Below, piece by piece: positions 1 through 10,300 of a DNA stretch of 28,698 nt. Below the pieces are notes generated by a model that saw only the letters and a list, made by a program, of their open reading frames with translations, was not told the origin of the DNA and did not search any database. The stretch spans positions 12,203 to 40,900 of the forward strand of contig JAOXYB010076943.1 of NCBI GenBank assembly GCA_028565635.1, given 5' to 3'. The number at the start of each line of letters is the position of its first letter. The first letter of the stretch is position 1. The position numbers were made by a program, and so were the translations under genes. This stretch comes from Phoronis ovalis. Lineage: Eukaryota > Phoronida > Phoronidae.

Positions 1-39
1 CTTCCATACATACTCTTACTACTAATATTTATCTTCCAG

Positions 40-114
40 ACTGGTGGAGGTGATTGGCCCATGTATTTAGCAGCTGAAAATGGTCATCTGGACATTGTAA
101 AATTATTATTTGAG
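40..114 (+). CDS. Ankyrin gene, first exon in window
   Basis: Acceptor ATCTTCCAG at 31-39 and donor GAG|GTATGG after 114. It is 75 nt in phase 0 and codes TGGGDWPMYLAAENGHLDIV then KLLFE, a typical ankyrin helix pair. At least one more exon must lie upstream of the window. Confidence 0.85.
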
Positions 115-3100
115 GTATGGTTTTACATAGTTGCTCATTTAATTTTATATTAGAACAAATAATAAGTTCTTTCAATTTAGATTAAACTGGTTTTCAAGAA
201 ATAACTGATGTTATACTAATGCAATTTGGTAATCCACTGCTCTAATTTAAAAAAAATTATTAATAATTAAAAGTAGACCTTTCTGTAAATACGTATTATT
301 TAAAAATTTAGTTTGGTGGCGATATCTCACGACAGCATCCGACAACATTGAACACTCCTCTTCATGTGGCTTGTCATCGAGGACATATTGATATAGTCAA
401 GTTTTTGCTACAATTCACTAAATGTTTCCGTACAAGTACTGGATACAGTAGGAGTGTGGCATCAAAGGAGTTAGATATAAATACTCAGAATGGTGATTGG
501 AAGACTGCTTTACAGTTTGCAGCTGAAAAAGGTATAAATTAGTTATATTTGTACAGTTATGTAAATATTGCTGTTAGTATTTTGTTATGTACTGTACTAG
601 AGTCTATCATGTACTTGAAAATTATTTTGTGTAGGTACTGTTGATGTGTACCTAATCTTGCAATGAAAAAAAAACAGGTGCAGCTTTTGATTGGTTAATA
701 TTACTACCAAATTTGTACTATCTCTTTAGGATATAGCAGAATTGTTAGGCTGCTTTTAAATAATGGGGCGACCACTGCCATTTTAAATTCAGACTTGCAG
801 CTTTTCTCCTGTCATGAATTTCAAGGAGTACAGGTTTTGATTGAAACGCATAGAGATCAACATTTGAAGCAAATACTTCAATGTTTCAAAGAGAAGAAGA
901 AAGGCCTGATGAAACTTAAACAAATTTGGCAGGTAATATGTCTCTTTTTGTTTCTTTGCACTTGTATGCATGCCTTGTGTTCGTTTAATGTTGTTTATAT
1001 TTAAATTCTTTATTCACAAAAGTAAACTAAAATTTTGCTACTATAAATGCTTTGTATTCAGTGGTGTTTGTTTCATTACTTTGTTATATCGTTTCCCTTT
1101 TTAAAACTTTCTTTATTTTAGATGATGATTTGATCCGTGATCACTTGTGGGCCATTTTGTAGTGGGATATTATTTGCTAAAAAATAAAATATCATTGTAT
1201 CTTATCTTCTTAATCTTAATGCTACAAATTAAAACTGTGTTGTCAAGTTTATGTATACTTTAAATTGATGTATTTATTAGTAGTAACAGTGCGTATATAA
1301 TTCACAGTAACTTTCCGCTTCAGGCAAAATTTGATCACAATTTACGTGACAGACGAGGGGATACTCCATTGATGATTATATGTAAATTAGGAAAAGTGGA
1401 CATGATACGTTTTGTACTAGAATCAGCAGTGTACTCCCTTGATCCACAGACAAGGCATGATGACAGGTATGTACTGGACACCTGTACACTATCCAGTAAG
1501 ACAGAATAGTCATAGGATGTGTAGTTGTCTTTAATGAGTAAGTCACAAATTAATATCATTACTGTGACATGGCAGTAAATATAAGAATGTTTCAATTTAC
1601 ATAACATCTTAAAAATGTATTCTTTGTTAGAAAAAATTTAAATTGACATACACAGTTTGTGCTTTTTCTACACTGACAACTGTAGAGGAATCTTTTTGAA
1701 AAGTATTAACTGATGTAGCTGTGCTTTTCTTTCAGAATACCTAGCAGATTAAATGTCAATTATTAAAATTTTAGTGAGACCCTTTGTATGTAAAGATATT
1801 ACAGAATTTATTACAAAACCTTTTACCATTTCACAGGGCATCTGAAATCTCTGTAGATTCTGGCACCTCTGATTTGACTATCTATGACTGTCATGTTGTC
1901 TCCGGTAGTAGCGACAACGAGACATTAAAGGTTTCAACACGACTTGTATCCAGCTACCGGGCTCAATCTTCAGATAGCAGTGATGATAGACAGTTTAATA
2001 AAAGTTGTTTTGTTGCACCACAGACAAGTCCATATTCACAGAATAGTTTTGTTGAAACACAAAAAACTTTAACTAAAAGGACACCTACGGGTAGAAATGG
2101 AATTTGTAAGTCACCTAGTGGTGGTCATAGTAATTACAAATTGCATAATGGTAGTGATAGAAGGATTCATAGAACGTCTGAATCGGACTCGAATGCCTCT
2201 ACACGATTAAACAAAACTGTAGGCTATGATGGCGACCAAACACACGATTCTTTTGACCCAAGAGAATCATTTGACACAGTAAGCTGTGCTGTAGGTACTA
2301 CTGATAGAGAAAGTCATTCCAAACAATTCATGTTTATGAGTGGTACTTACGGGACTTCGACTCCAAATAAATTAAAATCGTCCAACCAAAGACAGGATAA
2401 AAATAGTAGTTATTCCCATATAGGGAATATTTTGTCAAAGAGTAAGAGTAGTCCTGCTGATTTGAGACCTGGTGCATTAAGTTCCTACCCAGATATACCA
2501 GATGGTTGGTCATCATCAGCATCAAGATCTGATCATGTTAATAGTCCATTGAGATCAACAGATAGAAGTAAAAAGCTAAGAAGTAGGTCTGAACTCAATA
2601 ACTCAAGAAGGTAACATATTTTTTGAGGATATGTATAGTATATATTGGCCGTAAAATGGATGTCAATTTGTTGGTTCTTTATCTCAACATGTTGCAACAC
2701 TAAAGAGGTTTCACTCTAAACGTTAATCTGATTCTTTATTTCTTGTTCACTGCTTGCTTGACCAGTGATTAGACAAGCTATATGGATTTACAAAGTTGTT
2801 TCAGTCTCTCAGTATAATGTGTGCATTAATTGTAGTTCCAAATTTTTAAAAGAAAACGTGAAAAGAAATGTTATATTAAACTCACAATTAAAATCAAGTA
2901 GAAAGAATCTGTCATTTTAATTTCAACATCATTTTAATTAACTCTAGAAACATTTCATAAGACTTGAGAAAATATGTTGAACAAACATTTTCTTGTTTAG
3001 CTTGTCACTCTTGTATGCAATTGTATAATTTTTTAAACATTTTTCAGTCCTGTAAGGAGACGGTTGAGTTGGGGATATGGGAGATGTAATGATGTGGATT

Positions 3101-4860
3101 TATCTATGGATATGGAAGTCACCAGTGACCATCAGTCAAGTCATATGGGGTCCATGCTGAGTCTCCTTGAGAAAAACACAGACAATCCTATTTTACATGG
3201 TATGAATTGTTCATATATAGTAGAGGAAACCAAGATACCTGATATCTCTCATTAGGCCCTGTGATCTGTACTTGTTACTGGAGCACTCTTGAAATCCTTG
3301 TGCTTTTCATTTTTAATTTGTATTTGTTTTTTTTTATAGAAATTTCCAAATATTTATTTCAACCTCAGCTCCTAAAACTGTCGTCAAATTTCCTGGCATA
3401 ATCACTGTGTCTTGTGAATTGTTACTATTAAAGGAAATTAGATGGCCCGGTTTTGATTTTTGTATAAAGTTTGCAATATGTAGAATTTCGTTCTGTTTAT
3501 TTCACTTTATATTTAGCAATCAAATCAAATCTTAATCGTACGTCATGACTTGAATATAACATGCATTATTGGTTTTAAATAAGATGGATCCATGGTAGCA
3601 TTTGTACAGTTGAAAACTTAATTTGCCTTCCATTTTTTTTACAATACATGAAAACATTAATTTAGTGTATATATGCTATATTTCAGGTAGTCAAATCTGT
3701 CATGTTTGTTCTATAAATCCCAGAGACGGAGCAACACCACTTCACCGGGCCATTGAGGGTGGTGATAATGTTTCCATAGTAACACTCTTATTGGAAAAGG
3801 ATATGTCGTGTGTTAATATTCAAGATGCCATGGGCTTAACTCCATTACATTTAGCATGTAGGCTAGGACAAAAGAAAATTGTTGAAAAGTTAACGGTAAG
3901 AATGCTTGCAATTTCTGCGACAATAAGTTGCAACATGCAGTAAATGTAAACTCATTAAATTACATTTAGAAGTATATAAGTACAAGAAGTCTTTTCCCTC
4001 TGTTTTCAGAAAAATCAATTAAGCTTTTTATAATTAGTATCTTTGTACTGTATTCATCAAAGGCACAAGGCAAGGGTGTCTCACATCAGTATAACCTTGA
4101 TCTTGTTGGGAACATAAGCAATTTCAGTAACTTTTATACCAAACCTGCAAGTGGTTTCAGCACTTTGATCTTTGTTATTACAGGGTTTAAAATATGTTGA
4201 TTTGAATTTGAGAACACTTGATGGTAAGCTGCCAGAAGAAATGACTACAAACAGAAGTTTGGTTAACCTAGTAAAAAATTCCAGGCAGCAGCAGCCTCAC
4301 AGGTCAGTTGTATTCTAATTACAAACAAAAGTCTCTTAGAAGGCTGACGCTTTATACAAATATGAAGGTGACTGTACGTTCCATTATCAGGAGTGACTCG
4401 GATACTGCTTCTGCTGGATGGCAGTTATTTCTGCAGTTGTATGTATTTTTTTGAGATAATGGTATCCCTGTGCTTTCTGCTGTCATCCATAAAGCAGTCT
4501 CTGCATTTGAAAACTGAGAGTTGGTTGGATGTATGTGATTGAGAAATTGATACACTGTTTCAAATAGCTTTTGAGGAATATTGCAAGATAATGATGCGCT
4601 AATTAAATTATAATTTCTCGTCAAAATGAAATTTTTTGTTTAACGATTTAATGCAATATTTAAGAAATTGACAGGAAAAATGAGATACATTTTCTTACAG
4701 AAGAATGTCACCTATACCATCTCTCACAGGAAGTTTTGAATCTGCACGACAGGAGGGAAGTACTGGAGGTTCCAGCGTTGACTTTGAAAAGTTAAATTCC
4801 CGGTTTGTAATGATGAAGCAGAATCTGAATCAGCCTACTACAGTGATGGAGGAAATATAA
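40..4860 (+). CDS. Ankyrin-repeat protein, 3' part of gene (9 exons, 5' partial)
   Basis: Spliced CDS join(40..114, 312..531, 730..932, 1324..1466, 1837..2610, 3048..3199, 3687..3895, 4184..4302, 4701..4860). It reads 684 residues in one frame to TAA at 4858-4860, and every junction is AG/GT with matching phase. Ankyrin repeats are seen at residues about 6-27 (YLAAENGHLDIVKLL), 41-62 (TPLHVACHRGHIDIVKFLL), 92-113 (TALQFAAEKGYSRIVRLLL) and 175-200 (DTPLMIICKLGKVDMIRFVL). A Ser/Thr/Asn-rich insert of roughly 260 residues follows, then RRRLSWGYG, then two more repeats (TPLHRAIEGG..., TPLHLACRLGQKKIVEKL), and a tail ending in TTVMEEI. Ankyrin repeats are protein-protein interaction scaffolds; no catalytic domain is visible in this part. 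The N-terminal portion is outside the window, so a multidomain protein with upstream domains cannot be excluded. The orthologue is not recognised. The gene converges with CLASP. Confidence 0.88.
312..531 (+). CDS. Ankyrin gene exon 2
   Basis: Acceptor AAATTTAG ends at 311 and donor AAAAG|GTATAA follows 531. It is 220 nt, phase 0 in and 1 out. It codes a consensus ankyrin repeat (TPLHVACHRGHIDIVKFLL), a short polar loop, and the start of the next repeat (NGDWKTALQFAAEK). Confidence 0.88.
730..932 (+). CDS. Ankyrin gene exon 3
   Basis: Acceptor CTCTTTAG ends at 729 and donor GGCAG|GTAATA follows 932. It is 203 nt, phase 1 in and 0 out. It finishes the third repeat (GYSRIVRLLLNNGA) and then codes a Lys-rich helical stretch (ILQCFKEKKKGLMKLKQIWQ) that is not an ankyrin repeat. 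A TGCATG lies about 35 nt into the next intron (967-972). Confidence 0.85.
1324..1466 (+). CDS. Ankyrin gene exon 4
   Basis: Acceptor CCGCTTCAG ends at 1323 and donor GACAG|GTATGT follows 1466. It is 143 nt, phase 0 in and 2 out. It codes the fourth visible repeat (DRRGDTPLMIICKLGKVDM). Confidence 0.87.
1837..2610 (+). CDS. Ankyrin gene exon 5, Ser-rich insert
   Basis: Acceptor CATTTCACAG ends at 1836 and donor AGAAG|GTAACA follows 2610. It is 774 nt, a multiple of three, with phase 2 in and 2 out, so it is symmetric and could be skipped without a frameshift. It codes about 258 low-complexity residues rich in Ser, Thr, Asn, Asp and Arg (for example SSYRAQSSDSSDDRQFNKS). No domain is recognised; it is probably disordered and a phosphorylation substrate. 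It interrupts the ankyrin array. Confidence 0.85.
3048..3199 (+). CDS. Ankyrin gene exon 6
   Basis: Acceptor CATTTTTCAG ends at 3047 and donor CATG|GTATGA follows 3199. It is 152 nt, phase 2 in and 1 out. It starts SPVRRRLSWGYGRCNDVDLS. The RRRLS stretch fits a basophilic-kinase or 14-3-3 type site by motif only. Confidence 0.82.
3687..3895 (+). CDS. Ankyrin gene exon 7, two C-terminal repeats
   Basis: Acceptor ATATTTCAG ends at 3686 and donor TTAACG|GTAAGA follows 3895. It is 209 nt, phase 1 in and 0 out. It codes two consecutive consensus repeats (RDGATPLHRAIEGGDNVSIV and MGLTPLHLACRLGQKKIVEK). Confidence 0.9.
4184..4302 (+). CDS. Ankyrin gene exon 8
   Basis: Acceptor TTATTACAG ends at 4183 and donor CACAG|GTCAGT follows 4302. 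It is 119 nt, phase 0 in and 2 out. It begins GLKYVDLNLRTLDGKLPEEM, which looks like a degenerate ankyrin cap, and ends in a short glutamine run (RQQQPH). Confidence 0.82.
4701..4860 (+). CDS. Ankyrin gene terminal coding exon
   Basis: Acceptor TTTTCTTACAG ends at 4700. It begins RMSPIPSLTGSFESARQEG, is Ser-rich, and ends with TAA at 4858-4860 after TTVMEEI. No C-terminal motif is recognised. Confidence 0.82.
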
Positions 4861-5550
4861 GTCGTGCTGAATTTATACAGCTGCAGTTTAGGATCTTATA
4901 TATTACTCTGTATAACTGCATGCTGTTGCAAGCAAGACAACATGAGTACGCCATTATAAATAAATCTGATAGAAAACTTATATTGCCAAATATACTCAGC
5001 TGCCAATGTGCGGCACATGTCGTCGAACCAGTAGGACTGGAAATGGCAAGTGCAATAACAGTGACGACGAAAAAAATCCTGTGCAATAAGGGAAAATGGA
5101 ATGCTGTTTCAATTGTTATTTTACAAGAATGAATGAAAATGAATGGAATGATTATATAAATTCAGTGCTGTAAAAATGATGTTCTCTTTTTAAAAGACTT
5201 AATTCTTTTTAATTCCATGAATTTAATGATGGTAGTTATTATGACAGATCACTGTAGTCGTTAATTATATTTTGTAAATAATATAAATATACATATATGT
5301 ACAGTTACAAGTGAGAATAATTCATAGGTATCATGTACTAGTGGATAGTGAGAACCTGAATGAGAGAATTTTCATGTTTTGTTTCTTAATGCTAAGTTTT
5401 ATATAATAATTATGCTGTTATTTGTGATTGTATTGTCTAGTATATAGGCAAGCAGAATTTTATCCAGAAATCATTGAACTTTATGAGGTACTGATTTTAA
5501 AAAAATGTCTTGTTTTGCAGAATTCGTAACATTTAAAAATACGTTTTTTT

Positions 5551-5556
5551 AATAAA
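5551..5556 (+). terminator. Candidate poly(A) signal, ankyrin gene
   Basis: AATAAA about 690 nt past the stop, followed by a GT/T-rich stretch (GTGTATTTCTTG and onward) that resembles a downstream cleavage element. An earlier AATAAA at 4959-4964 is an alternative proximal signal with a weaker downstream context. Confidence 0.45.
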
Positions 5557-6750
5557 TGCAGTGTATTTCTTGTATATATTCGGTGTATTATATTATTGAT
5601 ATCGAGGACAATTCTCGGAGATGAAGTATATGGGCTCACCAGCATGATAGCAATAGTCATGGTACTTACACAACATTAACAGGTATAGGTATATGCTATA
5701 GTTTATATTTTTAAAATGCATTTTGTTAAATGCTTTCACAGTGACATGGTACTTAAGTATTCACAAGCTCAGTATTTCGAGTCTTTACAACAAACCAAAG
5801 CCTCTCAAATTGTGCAATATAATTTACATGTATCATATGAACAATGACTGAACTTATAAACAACAATAATACAAAATCTTAAAACCCTGACATGTGGAAA
5901 AAGATTACTGTTACGAAGTATTGTTATTCTATAATAACTGTTGTGATTGGATGCTTCACCAGACTATAATCCCCTAGTTATCAAACTGCTAGTACTGACC
6001 AATAACAGGATGATAATTTATAATTTTCTTTAATGTCTTCCAAACAGTAATCTGTTTTCTTATGGCAATATGTTAAACAGTAAAAAAATTTAAAAATTTT
6101 ACAATGTACAGCAAAAATAGGCCACATTTATTGTTTAATACATATGTATGTTTTTATGCAGCCATCATGAATCCAGTGAAGCTGGTTTATTTTGAGACCA
6201 TGTAGAAACATTTTGAAACCTTGATCTTTTTCTTACGTAACTGTATAATAACTAGTTTAAGTACATACATTAACATATTTACATGAATCAAAGAATAACT
6301 GCTAGAAAAGCAGTCGCAGAGCACTGTAAATAGTAATACTATGTATTACTATATATAATATTAGTGGCAGAAACATTGTCTTCACAAACCTGTCAGTAGC
6401 CTACTGGGTTAAAAATGATATTTGAAATGGAGAATATATCTCGGCTAAAATAATACATCTTTTAGTGTCATGACAAGAAAGACAAATAGACCCAGCATAA
6501 AATGTTTACAGGTAGCTAGCGCAGAATGTTACAGCATTCTTTTCTATTACTCATAATCAGTAATCTCTCCTTAATTGCAGCACATGAATGTGTACAATAT
6601 TTTTCTGTACATACTGGTGACTCATAATCACCATGATTAACTAGATAATAATACAGTTTTATAGACTTCAGTTATAATAAACCTACATTCATACAAATAA
6701 ATATGCAATGTATGTCGAGACCATACGATATCAATCATAGTCTCCTTCGC

Positions 6751-6756
6751 TTTATT
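6751..6756 (-). terminator. Candidate poly(A) signal, CLASP (proximal)
   Basis: TTTATT on the + strand is AATAAA on the CLASP strand, about 510 nt past the CLASP stop. Further AATAAA hexamers on this strand are at 6186-6191 and 6127-6132, giving possible longer UTRs. The sequence does not decide which is used. Confidence 0.35.
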
Positions 6757-7267
6757 ACATTTTGGTAGGGTAATACAGCACACGGAAAAGTAAATACCTT
6801 AATTCTGTTAAAACAAATGCTGTATTTACATACTCACCAACTGAACAGGATTATAAACAGTCACAATGGCATTGTATTAGCTATGAGGCCTAAGATAGTT
6901 CTTAAAACAGGCAGCCAACTGCAACATCCACTTTATAAATGTAACATGGAAAAACTACACCACATACAGATTAACAGTCCAGCACTTTTACATTACTTGT
7001 GAGTCTAATACCCAAGATAGAAGACAACATTTGTGAGATAAATATATTAATTAGTGATTCACCGGGATATACTTATGTATGTATTGTATATCGCATATAA
7101 TAAATCACACAATATATAGTTTTCAGAGAAATTATATACAATTAAGTCGATGTGTGTCATTATGTGCTATTAGTAAATCATGTAAAACTTGTCATGGAAA
7201 ACAATATATCGGGACTAAAAACAGTTTGGCTCATAAATTAAAAATGATAATTATCTTTCCTATACAT

Positions 7268-7378
7268 TCAGGAGGTATCTGAAGATGTCGGAGATATGGT
7301 TTTAACCGTACTTGGTGATGTACTCGACTCCTTTTGTTGATTTTCAGCTCGCTTGATATACAATTTCAGTAACTTCAT
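7268..7378 (-). CDS. CLASP: CLASP last coding exon
   Basis: Acceptor TTTTGGTTTTAG. It codes 36 residues starting MKLLKLYIKRAENQQKESS and ending SDTS, with TGA at 7270-7268. The first eleven residues are the most conserved C-terminal signature of CLASPs; the Ser/Thr-rich tail diverges, as it does between vertebrate paralogues. Confidence 0.97.
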   Translation of the reverse strand: MKLLKLYIKRAENQQKESSTSPSTVKTISPTSSDTS

Positions 7379-10300
7379 CTAAAACCAAAAATATTAATAA
7401 AAATGTTGTCCTGTATCATGATAATTACTGTTACAGTAGCAAGTTTTTAGGCTATAGTAAACTATCACAAAGTTAATAGTGTAACGACACAGCACACTTC
7501 ATAGAGATACATCATTCTTAAAGAAAAATTAGGCCACATACCGGATTGCACATGCACTCCCATAATTTATCCAATCGAAGCAAGATACAACCATGAACAT
7601 AGGGGGACTTGGTGCCTCCTCTTCTTAAAGTCATTTTTCAAGGTTGCATTCCAATACAGTAATGTCAAAAACAATTAAGCCAACTTGACAGGTTTGTACA
7701 ACAAGCATGGCAAGTTAAAACACATACTGTGGTTGCAGTTGTGATATAATAGGAACACGCATCTTTAAAATATATAAATTAATATTTTACAAACCTTGCT
7801 GCCATTTAAGTCTGTAATGTGAGGATATAGATCCTCTCCAAGTACTTGGTACAATGAGACTAGACAAAACACTGCGGCTTTACGTACGCTACTCTCCGAG
7901 TCATCGTAAGCCTAAAATAAATCAAATCAAATCTGTCAACTGCTGGTCATAGAATTAGAGCGTAAAACGTAGATGAATTTGGTACACAATGTTTTATCAG
8001 AGTGACACAAGTAGGTTCCACTGTTTTTCTTATTTTGTTTTAACAATGAAATATATATTTAAAGAAAGTGGCAATCATTAAATAACTAAAAAGCAGAAAA
8101 GCATGGAAACCACTGAACTACCAAATAAACACTAAGTCATATGATAACAGATATTTCACCCAACCCAATGTTAAAACTGAATTTTGTTTATTGATTTCAT
8201 TTTTTGAAAATTTATAAAATGTTATCAACACATACACACCAAGAAATCGCAATAATATTATGAAAAATTCAGAAAGCGGTAGTTAGCACTAACAAAGGTG
8301 GATGATGCTGGAAGATTTGATGGTAAGCCATGTTTTTTGCTCTATAGCGGACTAAATTTACCTATAGTTGAATATTAGAATGCAATTTCTTAGAAGTATG
8401 AGATATCAATAATGAAGATGATAGACACTAGTAAAGTTCCCACCTTGATTAAGCCTGGCACAAGCTGAGGCGTAAACGATAATATAGTATCCCGGGACAT
8501 CTGCTCAATAACTTTGGTTTCTACTTTAATGGCCGCTAAACTGACAGGATACTCAGCAGTCTGGGTTATCGGGATAAGAATGCGGATCGTTATTTCTGGT
8601 TGGACAGTTTTTGCCAGGGTGGATGCACATTCTTCTGCTGCTCGTGTCACCTAGAAAAAAATTATTATTCTGCATTTAAAATATTTATATTTTTATTCAA
8701 TTATACTAGAAACACAATATTGAGAAGATGTATAACAAATTTAATCATATTTTTTGCATAAACTGTCTAAATTAACAATAAAATTGATACACATTCGTAG
8801 TAAAGAAGGCTTTGACTTGGATTAGTCCTGAGAACAAGAAAAACGAATGCCTCAACTTTAAATATTTTCAAACATGATATATATAATATACATAACATCT
8901 AAAACACAAATATGACTTTAAGGTAGCTAATATTGTTCAAAAATAATTTATTCACACTTTATACTTTAAGTTGATAGCCAAACAAAAGTATATCTATTGT
9001 GATAGTATACAACTCAAACTTTCTAAATATTTAACTTAATTTTCTCTGAGCCATTTTGAGTTAAAACGTTAAATTTCTGAAACACAAAACTGCAGTGAAT
9101 ATAAGTCCATAGCCTCTCATACTACATGGTTGAAAGTTTGTACAAATAATGTTTACATATCTAGCTATAAAACAGTCTCAGATTTTTTTAAATTGTGCTT
9201 CGTTCAAAATATATGAAAGTTTTTTTCGCATCAGAAAAAAATCAACAACTTCGAAAATTCACATCTTTTGAACATAGCAAACTTTCAAAAGTCTGAGACA
9301 TGCTTTTGTAGCTATTTGTAAAGATAATTCGTTTAAAGTTTTCAAATATGTAGGTTAACTGGTTTTGACTTTTGCATTTCAATGGTACTCATGCAGGTCA
9401 CATGACCTACTCAGAGAAAATAAATTAGATTTAGTTTGAGTTGTATGCTAACTTTCAAAATATTTATACATTTGTTTGTCTTATGTTTTCATTTAGTATA
9501 AAGTGTGAATAATTTGGACTGCACAATATTTGTTGCATTAATACCCCAAATTAGATGTTAGGAACATATTTTTCAGATACCCAGGTTTTGTAATAGAGTA
9601 TTTATTCACTATGTGTGGTAATAGAGTATTTATACACTATATGTGGTAATAGAGTATTTATTCACTATGTGTGGTAATAGAGTATTTATACACTATATGT
9701 GGACTCCAGTAGCTGTACCTCTTTCACTGTATCTCGATGTGCTTCTAATATTTTCAACACTGTCAACTCTGTATATTCAGAAAATCTTTGTGGCTGACTT
9801 TTCAGTATTTCCCTTAAAACACGAAGAGACAAAGCCCGTATGTGACCCTATAAAAACAAAAAAACAAAGCTCAAACAAATTCATCTTATCAATATTACAT
9901 TCAATTTACTCATAAAGATTATTAATATTATGACGAAGAAAAGTCAGATTAGTAATTATCAGTTCAGTAATAAACACGCTTTTCAGACAACTTCTGTCCA
10001 AAATATCTTCTGATCAATTAATATATTTGGGTGATCATACTTCTAGTGTGTTAACCAAAACATTGATTAATGTATCCTGATTTAAATATGTAAACAGAAA
10101 CAAAACAGAGTAAATATTAGACACATTGTAATATCAGCATTGTAAAACATTGCCAATATTGTTTAGCTTACATCTGTATCTCCTAGAGTTTCTAGCAGTA
10201 ACAACAGGACTGTCTTGAAATGTTCCTCCCAAAGTCCCAGAGTCCCTTCCCGTGTCATCTTAATCAATTGTAACATCGCATGTTTCCTTTCTTCATGTCG

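Larger units (their letters stand above)
4861..7267. other. Convergent intergenic interval holding both 3' UTRs
   Basis: There are 2.4 kb between the stop codons of the + strand ankyrin gene and the - strand CLASP gene. The sequence is AT-rich with no credible coding exon: open frames at 4838-5132, 6817-7002 and 7079-7282 lack similarity and splice context. It should hold both 3' UTRs and the poly(A) sites. Where each transcript ends cannot be fixed without RNA data. Confidence 0.7.

Noticed and set aside
4838-5132. Overlapping open frames on both strands after the ankyrin stop
   Set aside because: They lie in the 3' UTR, with no similarity and no splice support.
9591-9702. CRISPR-like array
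   Set aside because: The 28-bp units are directly contiguous with no spacers, and the context is a eukaryotic intron. It is a minisatellite.
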